NCBI GenBank assembly: GCA_950295325.1
Contig: OX485806.1
Coordinates: 27,464,001 to 27,528,000, forward strand
Direction of reading: 5' to 3'
Origin: Polytrichum commune
Lineage: Eukaryota > Streptophyta > Polytrichopsida > Polytrichales > Polytrichaceae
Length of the DNA: 64,000 nt
Below are positions 34,665 to 45,446 of the stretch, piece by piece. The stretch's first letter is position 1, and each line of letters opens with the position of its first letter. The translations under genes and the position numbers were made by a program. The notes under the pieces were generated by a model. The model did no database searches. It saw nothing but the letters and a program-made list of their open reading frames with translations, and was not told the DNA's origin.

Positions 34665-35220
34665 GGTTATATCCTTAACTTCATGGAGCGTATTGTTGTT
34701 TCATTAGATCATCTAAACATCAAGTCTTCTAAATAGTATTATACTTAAAAGTAAAGTTGTTGCCAACGATTTCAAGATCACATTAATATGGTAGCAATAT
34801 TTAGTAATTTTCATGTTTTATTTATGACCGAGTTAGAATTGTTCAACTTCAAGACATTGTTGTAGATTTATGCAATAACATTATGGTCCAAAATTTCAAG
34901 AGTGGATTAAGAACAAATATTTGCTTTGAGGTGAGAGAAAGAGTCCATAGGAAATTGACAGTTTTTTTTTTATCAAAATGATTATAATTTACTATATATA
35001 ATATATAATTAACAAGGGGGAGGGTTAGTTTACTCTTGAGTTTTAAATTATCTTGTGAACAACCATCCTTTCATATTGGAATTTGACAATCACCATTGCC
35101 AAGAAATTTTGCAAGGAGCATAATGATACATGTTTTGACCTTCCTAACACCTCCCTTTTACTTGAATTTGCCTTCAAGAGTCTTTCATGCTCCAAAATAT
35201 GATCTCTAAGGAAAATTAAG
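34665..35220 (+). repeat. Dispersed repeat D, copy 3
   Basis: GTTTCATTAGATCATCTAAA, GTTGCCAACGATTTCAAGAT, TTGCTTTGAGGTGAGAG, GTGAACAACCATCCTTTCAT and TTTTGACCTTCCTAACACCT. It lacks the F insertion of copy 1. Confidence 0.7.
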
Positions 35221-35264
35221 CGATAAAGGTGTGGACGTAACATTCAAGTACAAAAAGCTAAACG

Positions 35265-35571
35265 GGAACGTGAAATTAGTGAAGGTGATACTAAATTCCT
35301 TTATGTTATGAAATTAATGTCACCAAAAGATCTAGGAAGCATTGTTCATCCCAACACTCGGCATTATTCATTGACAAGCAAGTGGCACGCACTAATCACA
35401 AACACACACTAATTTTCTTGAAATCTATGGTAAACGAGCATGTATTCATGAACTTAGTGTCACTCAATAAATTTTGAGCCCTCGACAACTTGGAGATTTG
35501 GTTGGATCGTGCGTGTGACTTGGATTAGTACCACCCTCACTAGTATAGTTGCAATTAGTGAGGGTGGTACT
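35265..35571 (+). repeat. Element F-like repeat, copy 3, with terminal hairpin
   Basis: AAATTAGTGAAGGTGATACT at the left; at the right a perfect 16-base inverted repeat, AGTACCACCCTCACTA (35527-35542) with TAGTGAGGGTGGTACT (35556-35571), loop 13 bases. Interior as in 20060-20400. Confidence 0.55.
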
Positions 35572-35883
35572 AATTGCAACTAACTCCCTCATTAGAATAG
35601 TTGCAACGTCCGCCAATGTTGCCAAATTTGGAGCTATCATGCGAACAGAGCTCACCTAGAACCCATATTCAATGTGGGGTTGATGACCTACTCCGTAATC
35701 AAACAACCCACAATATGACACCGAAAAATAAAAATGACGAAACTACCCAAATTCGAGTCAAATAGTTGGGCCTTATTGCCGGACCCACAAGGTCAAGGGT
35801 TCCCGTTTGTGTCATGGTGACCTATTGCCTTCGATCACCCGCTTACTCGCCTTTGGTGTTCATGTAAAAAAATATGTTACTTA

Positions 35884-36969
35884 CAACCACTTCACACACG
35901 AGCCAAAAGCCGTGACCGTGAAATCGTGAGAGCCCAAAAGAAAGTGTCCAAAGGCCGTCTCAACACACCCCCCAAAACCATGTCGTGTGGTCATGGACCC
36001 TCAAGTGTAGTGTGAAGTCATACGTGATTGGACCCTCAACCAAATGCTATTTCAACGAATGTCTCTTCATGCGGGTCTTCACACACGATTAAAAAACAGA
36101 ATAAACCAAGGGTTCTGAGCATTCGAAGTGTCACGGTCTCCCAACGGTTTTGTGTTAGGCCTACCTCCACGAGGTGGTTTTCAAAAACAGTCCAAATGAC
36201 CATGGAACACGACCCATCGGATGCCATGTAGGAACCCATGTAGACTTCACATCCATCCATCTTGCATTCACCTACTCCGTCGGTCCCTCAAGCGTAGTGT
36301 GAAGTGGAGAACTTGGACCGGCTCCTCCGCGTTCCCCACCAATGACACTGCTTGCAATGCACCGGTTACGGGCTCTCAGTCTCGTGTGTGACCGTCTCCG
36401 CCTTCCCCACCAATGAGACTGCTTGCAATGCACCGGTCACGGGCTCCCAGTCTCGTGTGTGACCGGCTCCACCTTCCCCACCAATGAGACTGCTTGCAAT
36501 GCACCGGCCACGGGCTCTCAGTCTCATGTGTGACTGGCTCCGCCTTCCCCACCAATGAGACTGCTTGCAATGCACCGGCCACGGGCTCTCAGTCTCATGT
36601 GTGACCGGCTCCGCCTTCCCCACCAATGAGACTGCTTGCAATGCACCGGACACGGGCTCTCAGTCTCGTGTGTGACTGGCTCCACCTTCCCCACCAATGA
36701 GACTGCTTGCAATGCACCGGCCACGGGCACTCAGTCTCGTGTGTGACCGGCTCCGCGTTCCCCACCAATGAGACTGCTTGCAATGCACCGGTCACGGGCA
36801 CTCAGTCTCCTGTGTGACCGGCTCCGCGTTCCCCACCAATGAGACTGCTTGCAATGCACCGGGCACGGGCTCTCAGTGTCGTGTGTGACCGGCTCCGCAT
36901 TCCCCACCAATGAGACTGCTTGCAATGCAGCGGTCACGGGCACTCAGTCTCGTGTGTGAGAAGGGGCCC
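35884..36969 (-). mobile_element. H1 MITE copy 2, with amplified end
   Basis: Left end decayed (CCACTTCACACACGAGCC after TTA); right end GTGTGTGAGAAGGGGCCC followed by TCA. The left ~430 bp matches other H1 copies in inverted orientation relative to copy 1. The right terminal segment is repeated nine times (see next), taking the element to about 1.09 kb. Confidence 0.8.
36330..36960 (-). repeat. 71-bp tandem array (nine units) from an H1 end
   Basis: CTTGCAATGC recurs at 36351, 36422, 36493, 36564, 36635, 36706, 36777, 36848 and 36919: exactly 71 bp every time. Units contain CACCAATGAGACTGCTTGCA and GGGC.CTCAGTCTCGTGTGTG, the terminal segment of H1 without its last GGCC. Because the unit lacks stops on the minus strand, five overlapping ORFs of 68-95 codons appear; they are artefacts. 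Confidence 0.95.
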
Positions 36970-37235
36970 TCATGCCATCATCCATAGGTTCGAGTGCTCA
37001 ATCGAGTGTCGCATGGGGCAATACGGTCGGGGGAGCGTTTACAAGTCAGTCTGACGTTTTAGGGATGCGAGTATGAGTCCTATGTAGCTTTTTGGTTTTG
37101 GGCGATGAATGAATACAAAGTATGATGGAGTTTTTCTTTTTTCGGAATTGAGTATACGTATGGATTTGGGCTTACGAGTTCATAAAGGATCCGAGAGCCC
37201 ATTATGACAGTTCTGATAACATGGGAGGTTTGGTA

Positions 37236-37276
37236 GGGCGGGCAGGCGGGCGGGCGGGCGGGCGGGCGGGCGGGCG
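37236..37276 (+). repeat. (CGGG)n microsatellite
   Basis: GGGCGGGC repeats, about ten units, with one A interruption. It explains the PARPPA ORF on the minus strand. Confidence 0.95.
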
Positions 37277-37599
37277 CCAGTCTTTGGGGCCCAAAAAAAG
37301 GGTTGCTGGGGAAGTTATAAGGCGGAAGGAAGGACATATAAGGAGGGAGCGCTTTGACTTCATTTTTCCCTCCCAATGTTGTTGGAGATATGTATAAAAA
37401 GGACTGGGAACCCACATAACATACTCGGGAGTCAGAAGGCGGGAGAGGAGCAAGAACCGGAGCCTTTCTGCACTCAAAAGTGTTTTCAAGTTTTTTTTCT
37501 TTTCCACCTGAGGCTCATGTGTTTTTGGGGGTCAGGGTACGACGCGTTTCATGAGTCGGCCTCAACTCGTCACATGAAAAAAGTTGCACGATGGGTACT

Positions 37600-38640
37600 T
37601 GGATTTGTCGCATCGTACACGCCCCGATCACACCAAACTTTGCGACTGGTTCCAAAGTTTGGTGTGACCGTGGAGTGGCTGGGGATTATGTGGAGAGATG
37701 GATGTTGGCACACCACTTCGCACACTCTTCCAGCCGGAGATGCCGTCATATGGTGTCAGAAGTGGCTGGTGTGATCGGTTGCAGAGACCTCTGTGTGTGT
37801 GTGTGTGACGAAGGAGCTAAATAGTTGGAGTACAAAGGCCTCGACTCGTGCCCCGATCACACCAAACTTTCCGTCCGGTTCCAACCATGAAAATTGGTGG
37901 GAAATATGTTGAGAAATAGATGTTGGCCCACCACTTCTCACACATTATTACAGTTGGAGGTGTTGCAGGATGGTGCTAGAAGTGGTCAGTGTGATTAGCC
38001 CCACAAACTGTGTGTGTGATGAAGGAGCTAAATAGTTGGAGTACAAAGGCCTCAACTCGTGCTCCGATCACACCGAACTTTCCGTCCGGTTCTAGCCGTG
38101 AAGTTGTTGGGGATTATGTTGGAGAAATAGATGTTGGCCTACCACTTCTCATACTCTTACAGTCGGAGACGATGCCATATGGTATTGGAATTGGCCGGTG
38201 TGATTAGCCCCACAAACCTATGTGTGTGACGAGGAGCTAAGTGGTTGGAGTACAAAGGCCTCAACTCGTGCTCCGATCACACTGAAGATTCCGTCCGGTT
38301 CCAACCGTGAAATTGGTGAGGGTTGTGTGGAGAAATAGATGGTGGCCCACCACTTTCACACAATAATTCAGTTGGAGGTGTTGCCGGATGGTGCTAGAAG
38401 TGGTTGGTGTGATTAGCCCCACAGATTGTGTTTGTGTGACGAGGAGCTAAGTAGTTGGAGTACAAAGGCCTCAACTTGTGCCCCGATCACACCGAACTTT
38501 CCATCCGGTTCTAGCCATGAAATTGAGGGGATTATGTTGAAAAATAGATGGTGGCCCATCATTTTTCACACTTTTATAATCAAAGATGCTGACGGATGGT
38601 GTCAGAACCGGCCGGTGTGATCAGCTAGCCCCTCAGCCTA
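37600..38640 (+). repeat. Tandem array, ~210-bp unit, five copies
   Basis: CYCCGATCACACC-type starts lie at 37622, 37851, 38062, 38271 and 38481 (spacing 229, 211, 209, 210). Units share TTCCGTCCGGTTC.A.CCGTGA, GGAGAAATAGATGTTGGCC, CACCACTTCTCACAC, GGTGTGATTAGCCCCACA and GAGCTAA.TAGTTGGAGTAC. The ORFs (e.g. 37376-37774) are frame readings through the array. Confidence 0.9.
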
Positions 38641-38871
38641 TGTTTTGACCCAGTGAACGGGGAGAACCGACCGCTAAGGTAGGAGCACCTTAAACCAAGA
38701 CAACACCTAGAACCAACACCCTCGGAATCTTGCATAATAAGTACATGTTGATTTGAGAATGTTCATTATGTGAACATCAAGGTTCCCCAACGGTTTTGGG
38801 TGCCAACACATATTTCACTGCAAAATTTTATTAAAGGGGAGGGGATCACCTTACACCTAGTATCTTTATTT

Positions 38872-39398
38872 CTACCTATGGAATATACCTCAAAATTCTC
38901 AAAGACAAACCCAAGGAAGGATCACAACATGTAACTGGTTGGACAGTGTAGCCCTACATTGGGTGCCCATACCCATGCCCATGCCCATACCCACCCATGC
39001 CCATGGGTTTTGGGTGGGCGTGGGCGTGGGTGCAATATTATTGTTCATGGGTGGGCATGGCTGGGCATGGCTGCGATATTATTGTTCATGGGTGGGCATG
39101 GGTGGGCATGACTGCGATATTATTGTTCATGGGTGGGCATGGGTTTGATATTATAATGGGTGGGCATGGGTGGGGCACAATCACACAATCATACAAGACA
39201 CATTACACAATTACACAATACACATTACACAATTTTTGAATACATGGGCGCAATTTGAATAGCATGGGTGGGCATAGGTCACTGCTGATGGGCATGGTCT
39301 GGGTATGGGTGCAATTAAAAAGGAAAATGTTGGGCTATGTTGGACACAGAAACATGAGGATTATGACGGAATATGGCCCAAAATCTCCCCGGACACTG
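38872..39398 (-). repeat. Dispersed repeat G, copy 9, split by a hAT-like element
   Basis: TATGGAATATACCTCAAAAT...GATCACAACATGTAACTGG on the left and ATATGGCCCAAAATCTCCCC on the right are the two halves of one minus-strand G copy. The gap is exactly the element at 38947-39339 plus one 8-bp duplication. Confidence 0.75.
38947..39339. mobile_element. hAT-like non-autonomous element (393 bp)
   Basis: Ends TGTAGCCCTACATT and the inverse of CATAGCCCAACATT. Flanked by an 8-bp duplication with one mismatch, TTGGACAG (38939-38946) and TTGGACAC (39340-39347). Subterminal sequence is rich in GGGTGGGCATGGG and CCCATGCCCATACCCA, as in many plant hAT elements with repeated GGGT/CCCA motifs. The element splits repeat G, which gives an independent check of the borders. 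ORFs across 38939-39239 come from the short repeat. Confidence 0.8.
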
Positions 39399-39572
39399 GC
39401 TCTGACATCCGAAGAACCTTGAAATTTTTAACTAAGCTTATGTGACGTCGTTCAGATACTTACTAAGTGGCAGCAATAACTTACACGACCAAGTGTTCTG
39501 CAAGCTGCCAAGTGTCTGGGTAGATCAGTGATGGCTTTGTGCTGTCCTTCTTAATACACACTTTTTATGTTC

Positions 39573-39600
39573 TTTTTTTTTTTTTTTTTTTTTCCCCCCC
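39573..39600 (+). repeat. T tract followed by C tract
   Basis: About 21 T then 7 C. Confidence 0.95.
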
Positions 39601-39675
39601 ATGAGTGGATGTTTTGGAGTAATATCTGTTTCTAATAGCCGTAAAATTTCACAATTTCAGTGTGTCACAAGCAAG

Positions 39676-40086
39676 GGGAGGTCACTCCATTGTAAAGTTG
39701 AACAATCACGTGTGAACACTTTACATGTAAAAAATCCTATTTTTTTACATAAAGCATCACCAAAATGGGTCAAAATTTTATTGATTTTTTTCTTTTTCTT
39801 TTCATGAGTAGATATACACGGTACCTATTGCATAGTAAAAAAAATGATAACTAAATTTGATGATACGTTTTTGTTAACAGAACATAATGTTTCTAACTAG
39901 AATAACGTAGAATTGAACTAAACAAATTACTAAAAAAAATGAAGATGATTAAAATTTTCAAAAAAATAATATAAAAGATATTATCAATGGTTATGTATGT
40001 GTAGAAAAATTATCTATGGCATGTAATATAGGGGTAGCAAACTTTGTTCACACATGGTGTTCAACTTGACAATGGAGTGACCTCCC
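39676..40086. mobile_element. TIR element with 45-base ends (class uncertain)
   Basis: GGGAGGTCACTCCATTGTAA...GTGTGAACA at the left (39676-39718) is inverted at the right as TGTTCACAC...ACAATGGAGTGACCTCCC (about 40045-40086). The ends match at about nine bases in ten. I see no clear duplication. The interior is very AT-rich and non-coding. Confidence 0.65.
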
Positions 40087-41065
40087 TATGGTCACAAGGA
40101 GAAAGCGTAACTGACTGCCGACATTGCATCCTAAGGCAATTCATCACTTTATTTATGGGTTTCATGTTTTTTTTGTGAAAAGAACTTTCAATATATTTCA
40201 ATTGTTTTAGCCCATTTCATTGTCACATATATAAACACACACACACACACACACACACATGAGATGGCGATGTGTATGGTCATGGTGTTATCATGTACAT
40301 CTTTCTAAGTTCTTGAGCAAGGCCACCTCAACCTCAACACCAATAAATGAATATTAGATGAAATTATAGGCTAAGGAAAGACCACTTGAAGAATGAGCTC
40401 AAAGAAGCAAGGTTGTTTCAAATGGCTCAATTACCACTACCAGGCCGCTACAATCATATGAGTCCTAGGCAATCAACCTATGTCATTGAAAGAAATATGT
40501 AAATAGAATATTTTTGGTAGATTTACATATTTCCTACCGATGCAAGAGAGTTTTTAAGTGACACTTGCCGATTGTTTAGGATTCACATCCAGTGTGATTT
40601 GGCATGATTTTTTTAATTACTTATTTTCTCAAAAACTAATTGAGGTTCAATGCTTTGAATTTGATCTCCGAAATATTAATAAAAGTGCACCTAATAGTCC
40701 TATTAGAGTGGATGGAAAATTAGAGGGGAAACAATCAATGTGAGTCACACTAAGTTGTAGTTAAGGTGGAAATAACGTGGGTCTAAGACCACGGGTTTCC
40801 CCTAAGCCTCCATGAAGACTTCCAACCAACACATTGAATATTAATCATAGGACAAGAGCAACACAAAGCAAAAACCACCCAAGATCATTTTCTAGAAGAA
40901 GAAAAAAATGCAACTACACTAATTTCTACTAAAAATTTAGCGAGGCTTGAACATTAACGTGGCCCACATTGATTCTCATTACGAGAATTAGTGTCGGCTC
41001 TAAAAAACAACCGTGGCCCACAAAATGAAGCCTAATTAGTGTAGTTTCAATGGGGGTTTCACTGC
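40087..41065. other. Non-coding; (AC)n at 40234-40259
   Basis: A dinucleotide tract of about 13 units. Otherwise I see nothing I can name; the ORF at 40558-40743 has no motif. Confidence 0.5.
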
Positions 41066-41745
41066 GTCCCGGGAAATTTTTGGGCATAATCCGGTCGAGA
41101 TCCTAGTGTTTCCAAGTCCAACCGGTTACATGTTGACATCTTTCGGTTTTTCTTTATTAATTTGAAAAACATTGTTAAAATTCCTCTAAAATGATGGGTC
41201 ATTTTGCCGAAGCCTTGAACTTCAACCGATTATTTCTCAAACTCAACCGGTCATTTCTTGAACTTCAACCGGTCATCCCTGATACTCGACCGGTTATTCC
41301 TCAAACTCAACCGGTTATTTCTTGAACTTCAACCGGTCATTCCCCATACTCGACCGGTTATTCCTCAAATTCAACCAATTGTTTCTCAAACTCGACCGTT
41401 TGTTCCTCAAACTGAACCGGTTTTTTCTTGAACTTTGACTGTTCATTCCCCATACTCGACCGGTGTTTCCTCAAATTCAACCAACTGTTCCTCAAACTCG
41501 ACCGGTTATTCCTCAGTCTGAACCGGTTATTCCTCAAACTGAACCGGTTATATCTTGAACTTCAACCGGTCATCCCTGATACTCGACCGGTGTTTCCTCA
41601 AATTCAACCAATCGTTCCTCAAACTCGACCGGTTATTCCTCAAACTGAACCGGTTCTTCCTCAAACATTCCTCATACCTGGCCGGCCGGTTACTCCTCAT
41701 ACTCGACCGGTCGTTTCTCAAATTCAAACTGGTTCATGTATAACT
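41066..41745 (+). repeat. Repeat G, copy 4, expanded into a 21-bp minisatellite
   Basis: The left part (41066-41214) is a normal G copy. From about 41215 to 41742 the G tail motif ACCGGTTATTCCTCAAACTC recurs about 25 times at a 21-base period, with variants (TTGAACTTCA, CCATACTCG, AATTCAACC). A 21-base unit keeps frames open, giving the NRLFLKL-type repeat ORFs at 41428-41862 and 41555-41743. These are not credible proteins. Confidence 0.9.
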
Positions 41746-41798
41746 AACCTAGCGGCCGGGTCTCGCGGTAGTTCATCATCGGGGTTTCAATGGCCGCC

Positions 41799-41811
41799 GG
41801 GGGGGGGGGGG
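41799..41811 (+). repeat. G homopolymer tract
   Basis: About 13 G inside CCGCC..TTGGGGTTT. Confidence 0.9.
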
Positions 41812-41868
41812 TTGGGGTTTGCAGTGAGTGAGGTGGGGGTACTAGTTGTCGGGGGGCGTTGAAGGGCC

Positions 41869-42973
41869 TTGAGGAGGCCCAGCTCATTGTCCATTATGAG
41901 CCCCATCAATCAGTTGATTGCCCGCATTACTCCCCACCCGACACCCCTGCCAACCCCCCATTGGCCACTTGCCACTCCATTCTCACCACGGATATGCTTC
42001 TTTAATCCTGCATTCTTAATGTGCCCACGATACCTCCAAGGTGGCGCGCCACCTCAATATTTATGTCTACGTATAAAACCAAATGAGTCCATTGTAGTAG
42101 TAGTAGTAGTAGTTCCGACGACATTTGAGTGTTTGCTCATTTGCGTCATGCATGCAATTGGCTTCAACCCCGAGTTAGGTCGACTCACTAGCTTCTTAAC
42201 CCTTTTATTGTCCCTCGGTGATGCGCGGGGTCGTCTATTGTCGGGAGAGTTTTTTGAATTGCCACCTCACATCATCATCATCATCCAAGTCTCCCATTTG
42301 ACATCTTTGGTTGGTTTCTTATACATTCCAAGAAGAGATGGGTGTAGGTCCTGTTAGATTTCGAGTCGATGTGAAGGGGAAGATACGATGCTCCGAGGTG
42401 AATTTGATCCTCGTAGAAGGTAGTGAAGAGTAGAGCGAGGGGGCGAGTTTTCTTGCCCATGGGTGTTGCCCCTTGGTAAGGATCAGCTATCTTTAGCAAT
42501 TTGGGCAACAATCCAAAGCAAACATGCTCCAAAGATGGCATCCAAGTTCAACTTGCGAGACACCCATCATCCGGTCAATGAACTTTGACCGCCTCTAGAA
42601 GGGGCGTATCAGCTTCAAACTTTTAACATTCAAATTCTCACGTGCATGTTTCCGGGTTTTGTACACATGCGTGCATGGTAATCGAGGGCCTACATGCATC
42701 CCGTCGTGCCATTTTAGAGAAGCGAGCTTTTTAGTGGTTGCCCCAAACTCGATGACTTCAAGTTTGCCACCATTGGTGATTTTTTTCAATCCACACCTTC
42801 ATTACAAAGTCGGCTTCTACACACAAGTGGCCCATCAAAACAAATGTTGATAATAGTGAGCTCAAATGTCCTCAACACCAAGAGTGGTATGAAATGTCCA
42901 AGTTCATTGGAATGTATCCCGGAGCAATCAAGGGTTAGAGACACTTTGATGTTTTTGTCCATGTTATACCTCA
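41869..42973. other. Unassigned stretch
   Basis: The 162-codon ORF at 41869-42357 is proline/hydrophobic-rich, has no motif I recognise, and contains a (TAG)n-derived valine run (42093-42113). I do not call it a gene. (CATCAT)n at about 42271-42287. Confidence 0.35.
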
Positions 42974-43385
42974 TAAAATGAAATTGATTTTAAAGTCCAA
43001 AAGGCCAAAAGGCATATGGGACTAAAAGTAGATAAAAAAGGTGTCAAACTCACTAATTCCCTATAGTGGTGAAGTGTGGTAGCCTCTGTGAGATAGAGTC
43101 TACACCGACTTGATGGTCCAATTGAAAGAAATTATGAGTGGAAACTTCATAAAACTACATTTGCAAATACTGATTGAAATTTATTTTTAATGGAGTTATA
43201 TACATGACACTTGTACACTAAGTGTGGCTCCTTTTCAACTACATTATAAGAGCAAAAGTGGCATAATTTGTTGTCTATAGAGATAGGGATAGTGAATCAC
43301 CTTCCGGTTTCAATGGCAGGTCTATGATTCACGGTGCAGTGTACAACAATGATCTTGCGTTATGGTGGTGTCAATGGTTGCTTCA
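42974..43385 (+). repeat. Dispersed repeat I, copy 2
   Basis: Same ordered landmarks as 25549-25960 (TTAAAGTCCAAAAGGCCAAA, CATTATAAGAGCAAAAGTGG, CAATGATCTTGCGTT-like). Here I precedes E, whereas at 25 kb E precedes I. Confidence 0.6.
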
Positions 43386-43734
43386 AGTACAATTCACAGT
43401 TGTATTTGACAAAACCCTTGAGGTGGAGGTGATCTAGTTTCTTTTGAGGGCAAAGGAATGACAAAATGGCGTAATATTTCACCGAGGTCTCAAAAAAATT
43501 GGTTGGGCACAAGTTCATTTTCATGGAAGCCTTTTGAGTGCCGATAACGAAATGAAATCGTTTTTAGAGTCTTGGAAGCCAAAAGGCTAATGAACATGCT
43601 TTTCTTATTTCACGTGTTTTCCCTCTTGTGCATAATACGAACGTCGACCATGGAGCCTTGAACTATGTATGCACTTCTTACTAGCTTGTACGTGTGCTAG
43701 TACTAAGGTATGCCGGTGTAAATGTTGTTAATTT

Positions 43735-44050
43735 TCCTTGTTCTCCATCCTCTATTGATCAAAATTCCCGTTTTGGAGACCGTGTTGCGTTCGCAACTCT
43801 ATGATGAAATATCAACATAAATAACCAAATTGAGAACCGGACCTCCCTTTATTTCGCTATGCATATTGGATGTGCATGCTTGTTGATTCCTTGAGTGAAT
43901 ATACGTCTCCTCCCAATTGTGTTCATTGTGAAATGCAAAGTAGTGGATAGAATTTGAAGACATAGTCCAATCTCTTCTAAACACATGTCTTTATAGTGTG
44001 TGTTCTTTAAGTCTCCACCTCACCACACACTCGTCAAATATAGGCATCCG
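43735..44050 (+). repeat. Dispersed repeat E-type, copy 3
   Basis: TTCTCCATCCTCTATTGATC, GTTCGCAACTCTATGATGAA, GAAGACATAGTCCAATCTCT and GTCAAATATAGGCATCC. It resembles 48170-48490 over its length and 63860-63955 at its end. Confidence 0.5.
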
Positions 44051-44055
44051 ACTAA

Positions 44056-44980
44056 TGCCCCCTCCCCACCCGACTTTAGCTAAGCCTAAAAGCTGGTTTT
44101 AAAAACCCGGCCTTCACACCATCGACATTATCTAGTGCCGAGCCTAGTTGGCAAATGACGCGGCATGGCTTAAAAGTGGAGGTTTTAAGCCTTAGGCACC
44201 AACCCTCCCATCGGTACCTAGACATGAGGTAAGAATGTAGGACCTTTAAAAGTGTCGCCTCCCGCCCTTGTGATTGGCTGCTTTATAGTCTTAGCCATGA
44301 GGGCACAAGGAGCTTCATCAACAAAAACCGATGGTAAGGGCAAGCGCAGTGGTCCTGGATCCGCATTTGCATGTGCACTTTTTCATCCGCGATGCAGATT
44401 CAGATCCAAGAATGTGGCCCAGTGGTCCCCCTAAACTCAGAATTTGGATGAAAACTTAAGCAGGAACTGACGCTCTCCCTGCATAACGTCGACTTATGCA
44501 GGGAGTTTGCTATTTAAATAAGACGCCCATCATTAAGGGTACTTGTCAGATAAGATAAGCCAGTTGCCGACTTCGTAGTGCCTGGCTTCTGGTACAGGGG
44601 TAGTTTAGGGTAAATTAATCTGGTGGGATGCAGGCATGACTGGCCGACTTACCTGCATCTGCTTCTGCATCCCGGATGGAGCCCACTTTCCGTTCCCGGA
44701 TGTAGATGCAGGTGCAGGAAGTCACTGGGCTTGCTCTAAGATAGATGAGTAGTAAGGGATTTGGGGATGGGACAAAAACTATCCAACATTCATTGCTTGG
44801 TAGATAAAACCATGAACATGTGTGAAAGCTACTTAACTAAAACCTACTAAAAAAAATCTCCGGAACAAGTTCTTGTAGGTGCATTGGGATAGCCAGACGT
44901 CTCCGCTATAACCGAGGGAGCTTTACCCAGTTTTTAGGAAATACTTTGGTTATCTAGTAAAGTCAGGTGGGGAGGGGGCA
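44056..44980 (-). mobile_element. H7 MITE copy 2, carrying nested H8
   Basis: Ends TGCCCCCTCCCCACCCGACT and the inverse of TGCCCCCTCCCCACCTGACT, TAA at 44053-44055 and 44981-44983. Inverted relative to copy 1 at 22442. After removing 44338-44736 and one TAA it is 523 bp, near the 529 bp of copy 1. Confidence 0.85.
44338..44736. mobile_element. PIF/Harbinger-like MITE, family H8, nested in H7
   Basis: Ends GGGCAAGCGCAGTGG and the inverse of GAGCAAGCCCAGTGA; TAA at 44335-44337 and 44737-44739. The same site without insertion is seen in H7 copy 1 (inverse of CTATCTTACCATCGG). A hairpin lies at 44475-44505 (CTCCCTGCATAA with TTATGCAGGGAG). 399 bp, non-coding. Confidence 0.85.
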
Positions 44981-45247
44981 TAAGGAAAGTAATCAAACAA
45001 CACCCGCATACCTTAATCAGTGATGCAACAAGATTAACAATCACTGATCTGTACTTCATGACCAACGACTGCGAGACCAGGTTGAAGAAAACAACCCAAA
45101 CCCTAAAACTGTAAGACACCGAACCCCGAAAGTTGAAACAGATTTCTCGCACACAGTGCTGAGCGCCGTGTGTTGTTTGCGTAATTACAAGTTCGAGTGC
45201 TGCTGTTGCTTGATTGAAATGAAATGAAATGAATGCCTTGGTCACGG

Positions 45248-45446
45248 TGTCCGGAGAGAGTTTTGGGCATAATCGGTCAAGATCGGAAGGTTTCCAAGTC
45301 CAACCGGTTCCATGTTAGTTCTCCGTTTGTTAAAGTGGGTATGTCGAATATATACAAAATTCTTCTAGCAACAATTGATCATCTTCCTGAAGTCTCGAGC
45401 TTCAACTGCTCATTTTCTCAAACTCGATCGGCTCGTCTGTAACTAA
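45248..45446 (+). repeat. Dispersed repeat G, copy 5
   Basis: GTGTCCGGAGAGAGTTTTGG, AAGTCCAACCGGTTCCATG, GAGCTTCAACTGCTCATTTT and CGTCTGTAACTAAG. Its tail overlaps the TAA target of the next element. Confidence 0.75.

Noticed and set aside
36366-36943. Five overlapping minus-strand ORFs of 68-95 codons with a repeated ALQAVSLVG motif
   Set aside because: They are readings of the 71-bp H1-derived array, which lacks stops on that strand; all frames look alike because 71 is not a multiple of three.
36330-36960. CRISPR-like regular spacing
   Set aside because: No unique spacers: the whole 71-bp unit repeats, and the context is a eukaryotic MITE.
37080-37507. Two minus-strand ORFs of 101-111 codons with PARPPA repeats
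   Set aside because: They run through the (CGGG)n tract in two frames; no motif outside it.
37376-37774. 132-codon plus-strand ORF
   Set aside because: Continues into the 210-bp array, and a second frame over the same bases is equally open.
41428-41862. 144-codon ORF with NRLFLKL repeats
   Set aside because: Produced by the 21-bp minisatellite and continued by chance; two frames are equally open.
41869-42357. 162-codon plus-strand ORF, the longest in the window
   Set aside because: Low-complexity proline-rich start, a TAG-microsatellite-derived valine run, no domain, and no start context or neighbouring gene signal.
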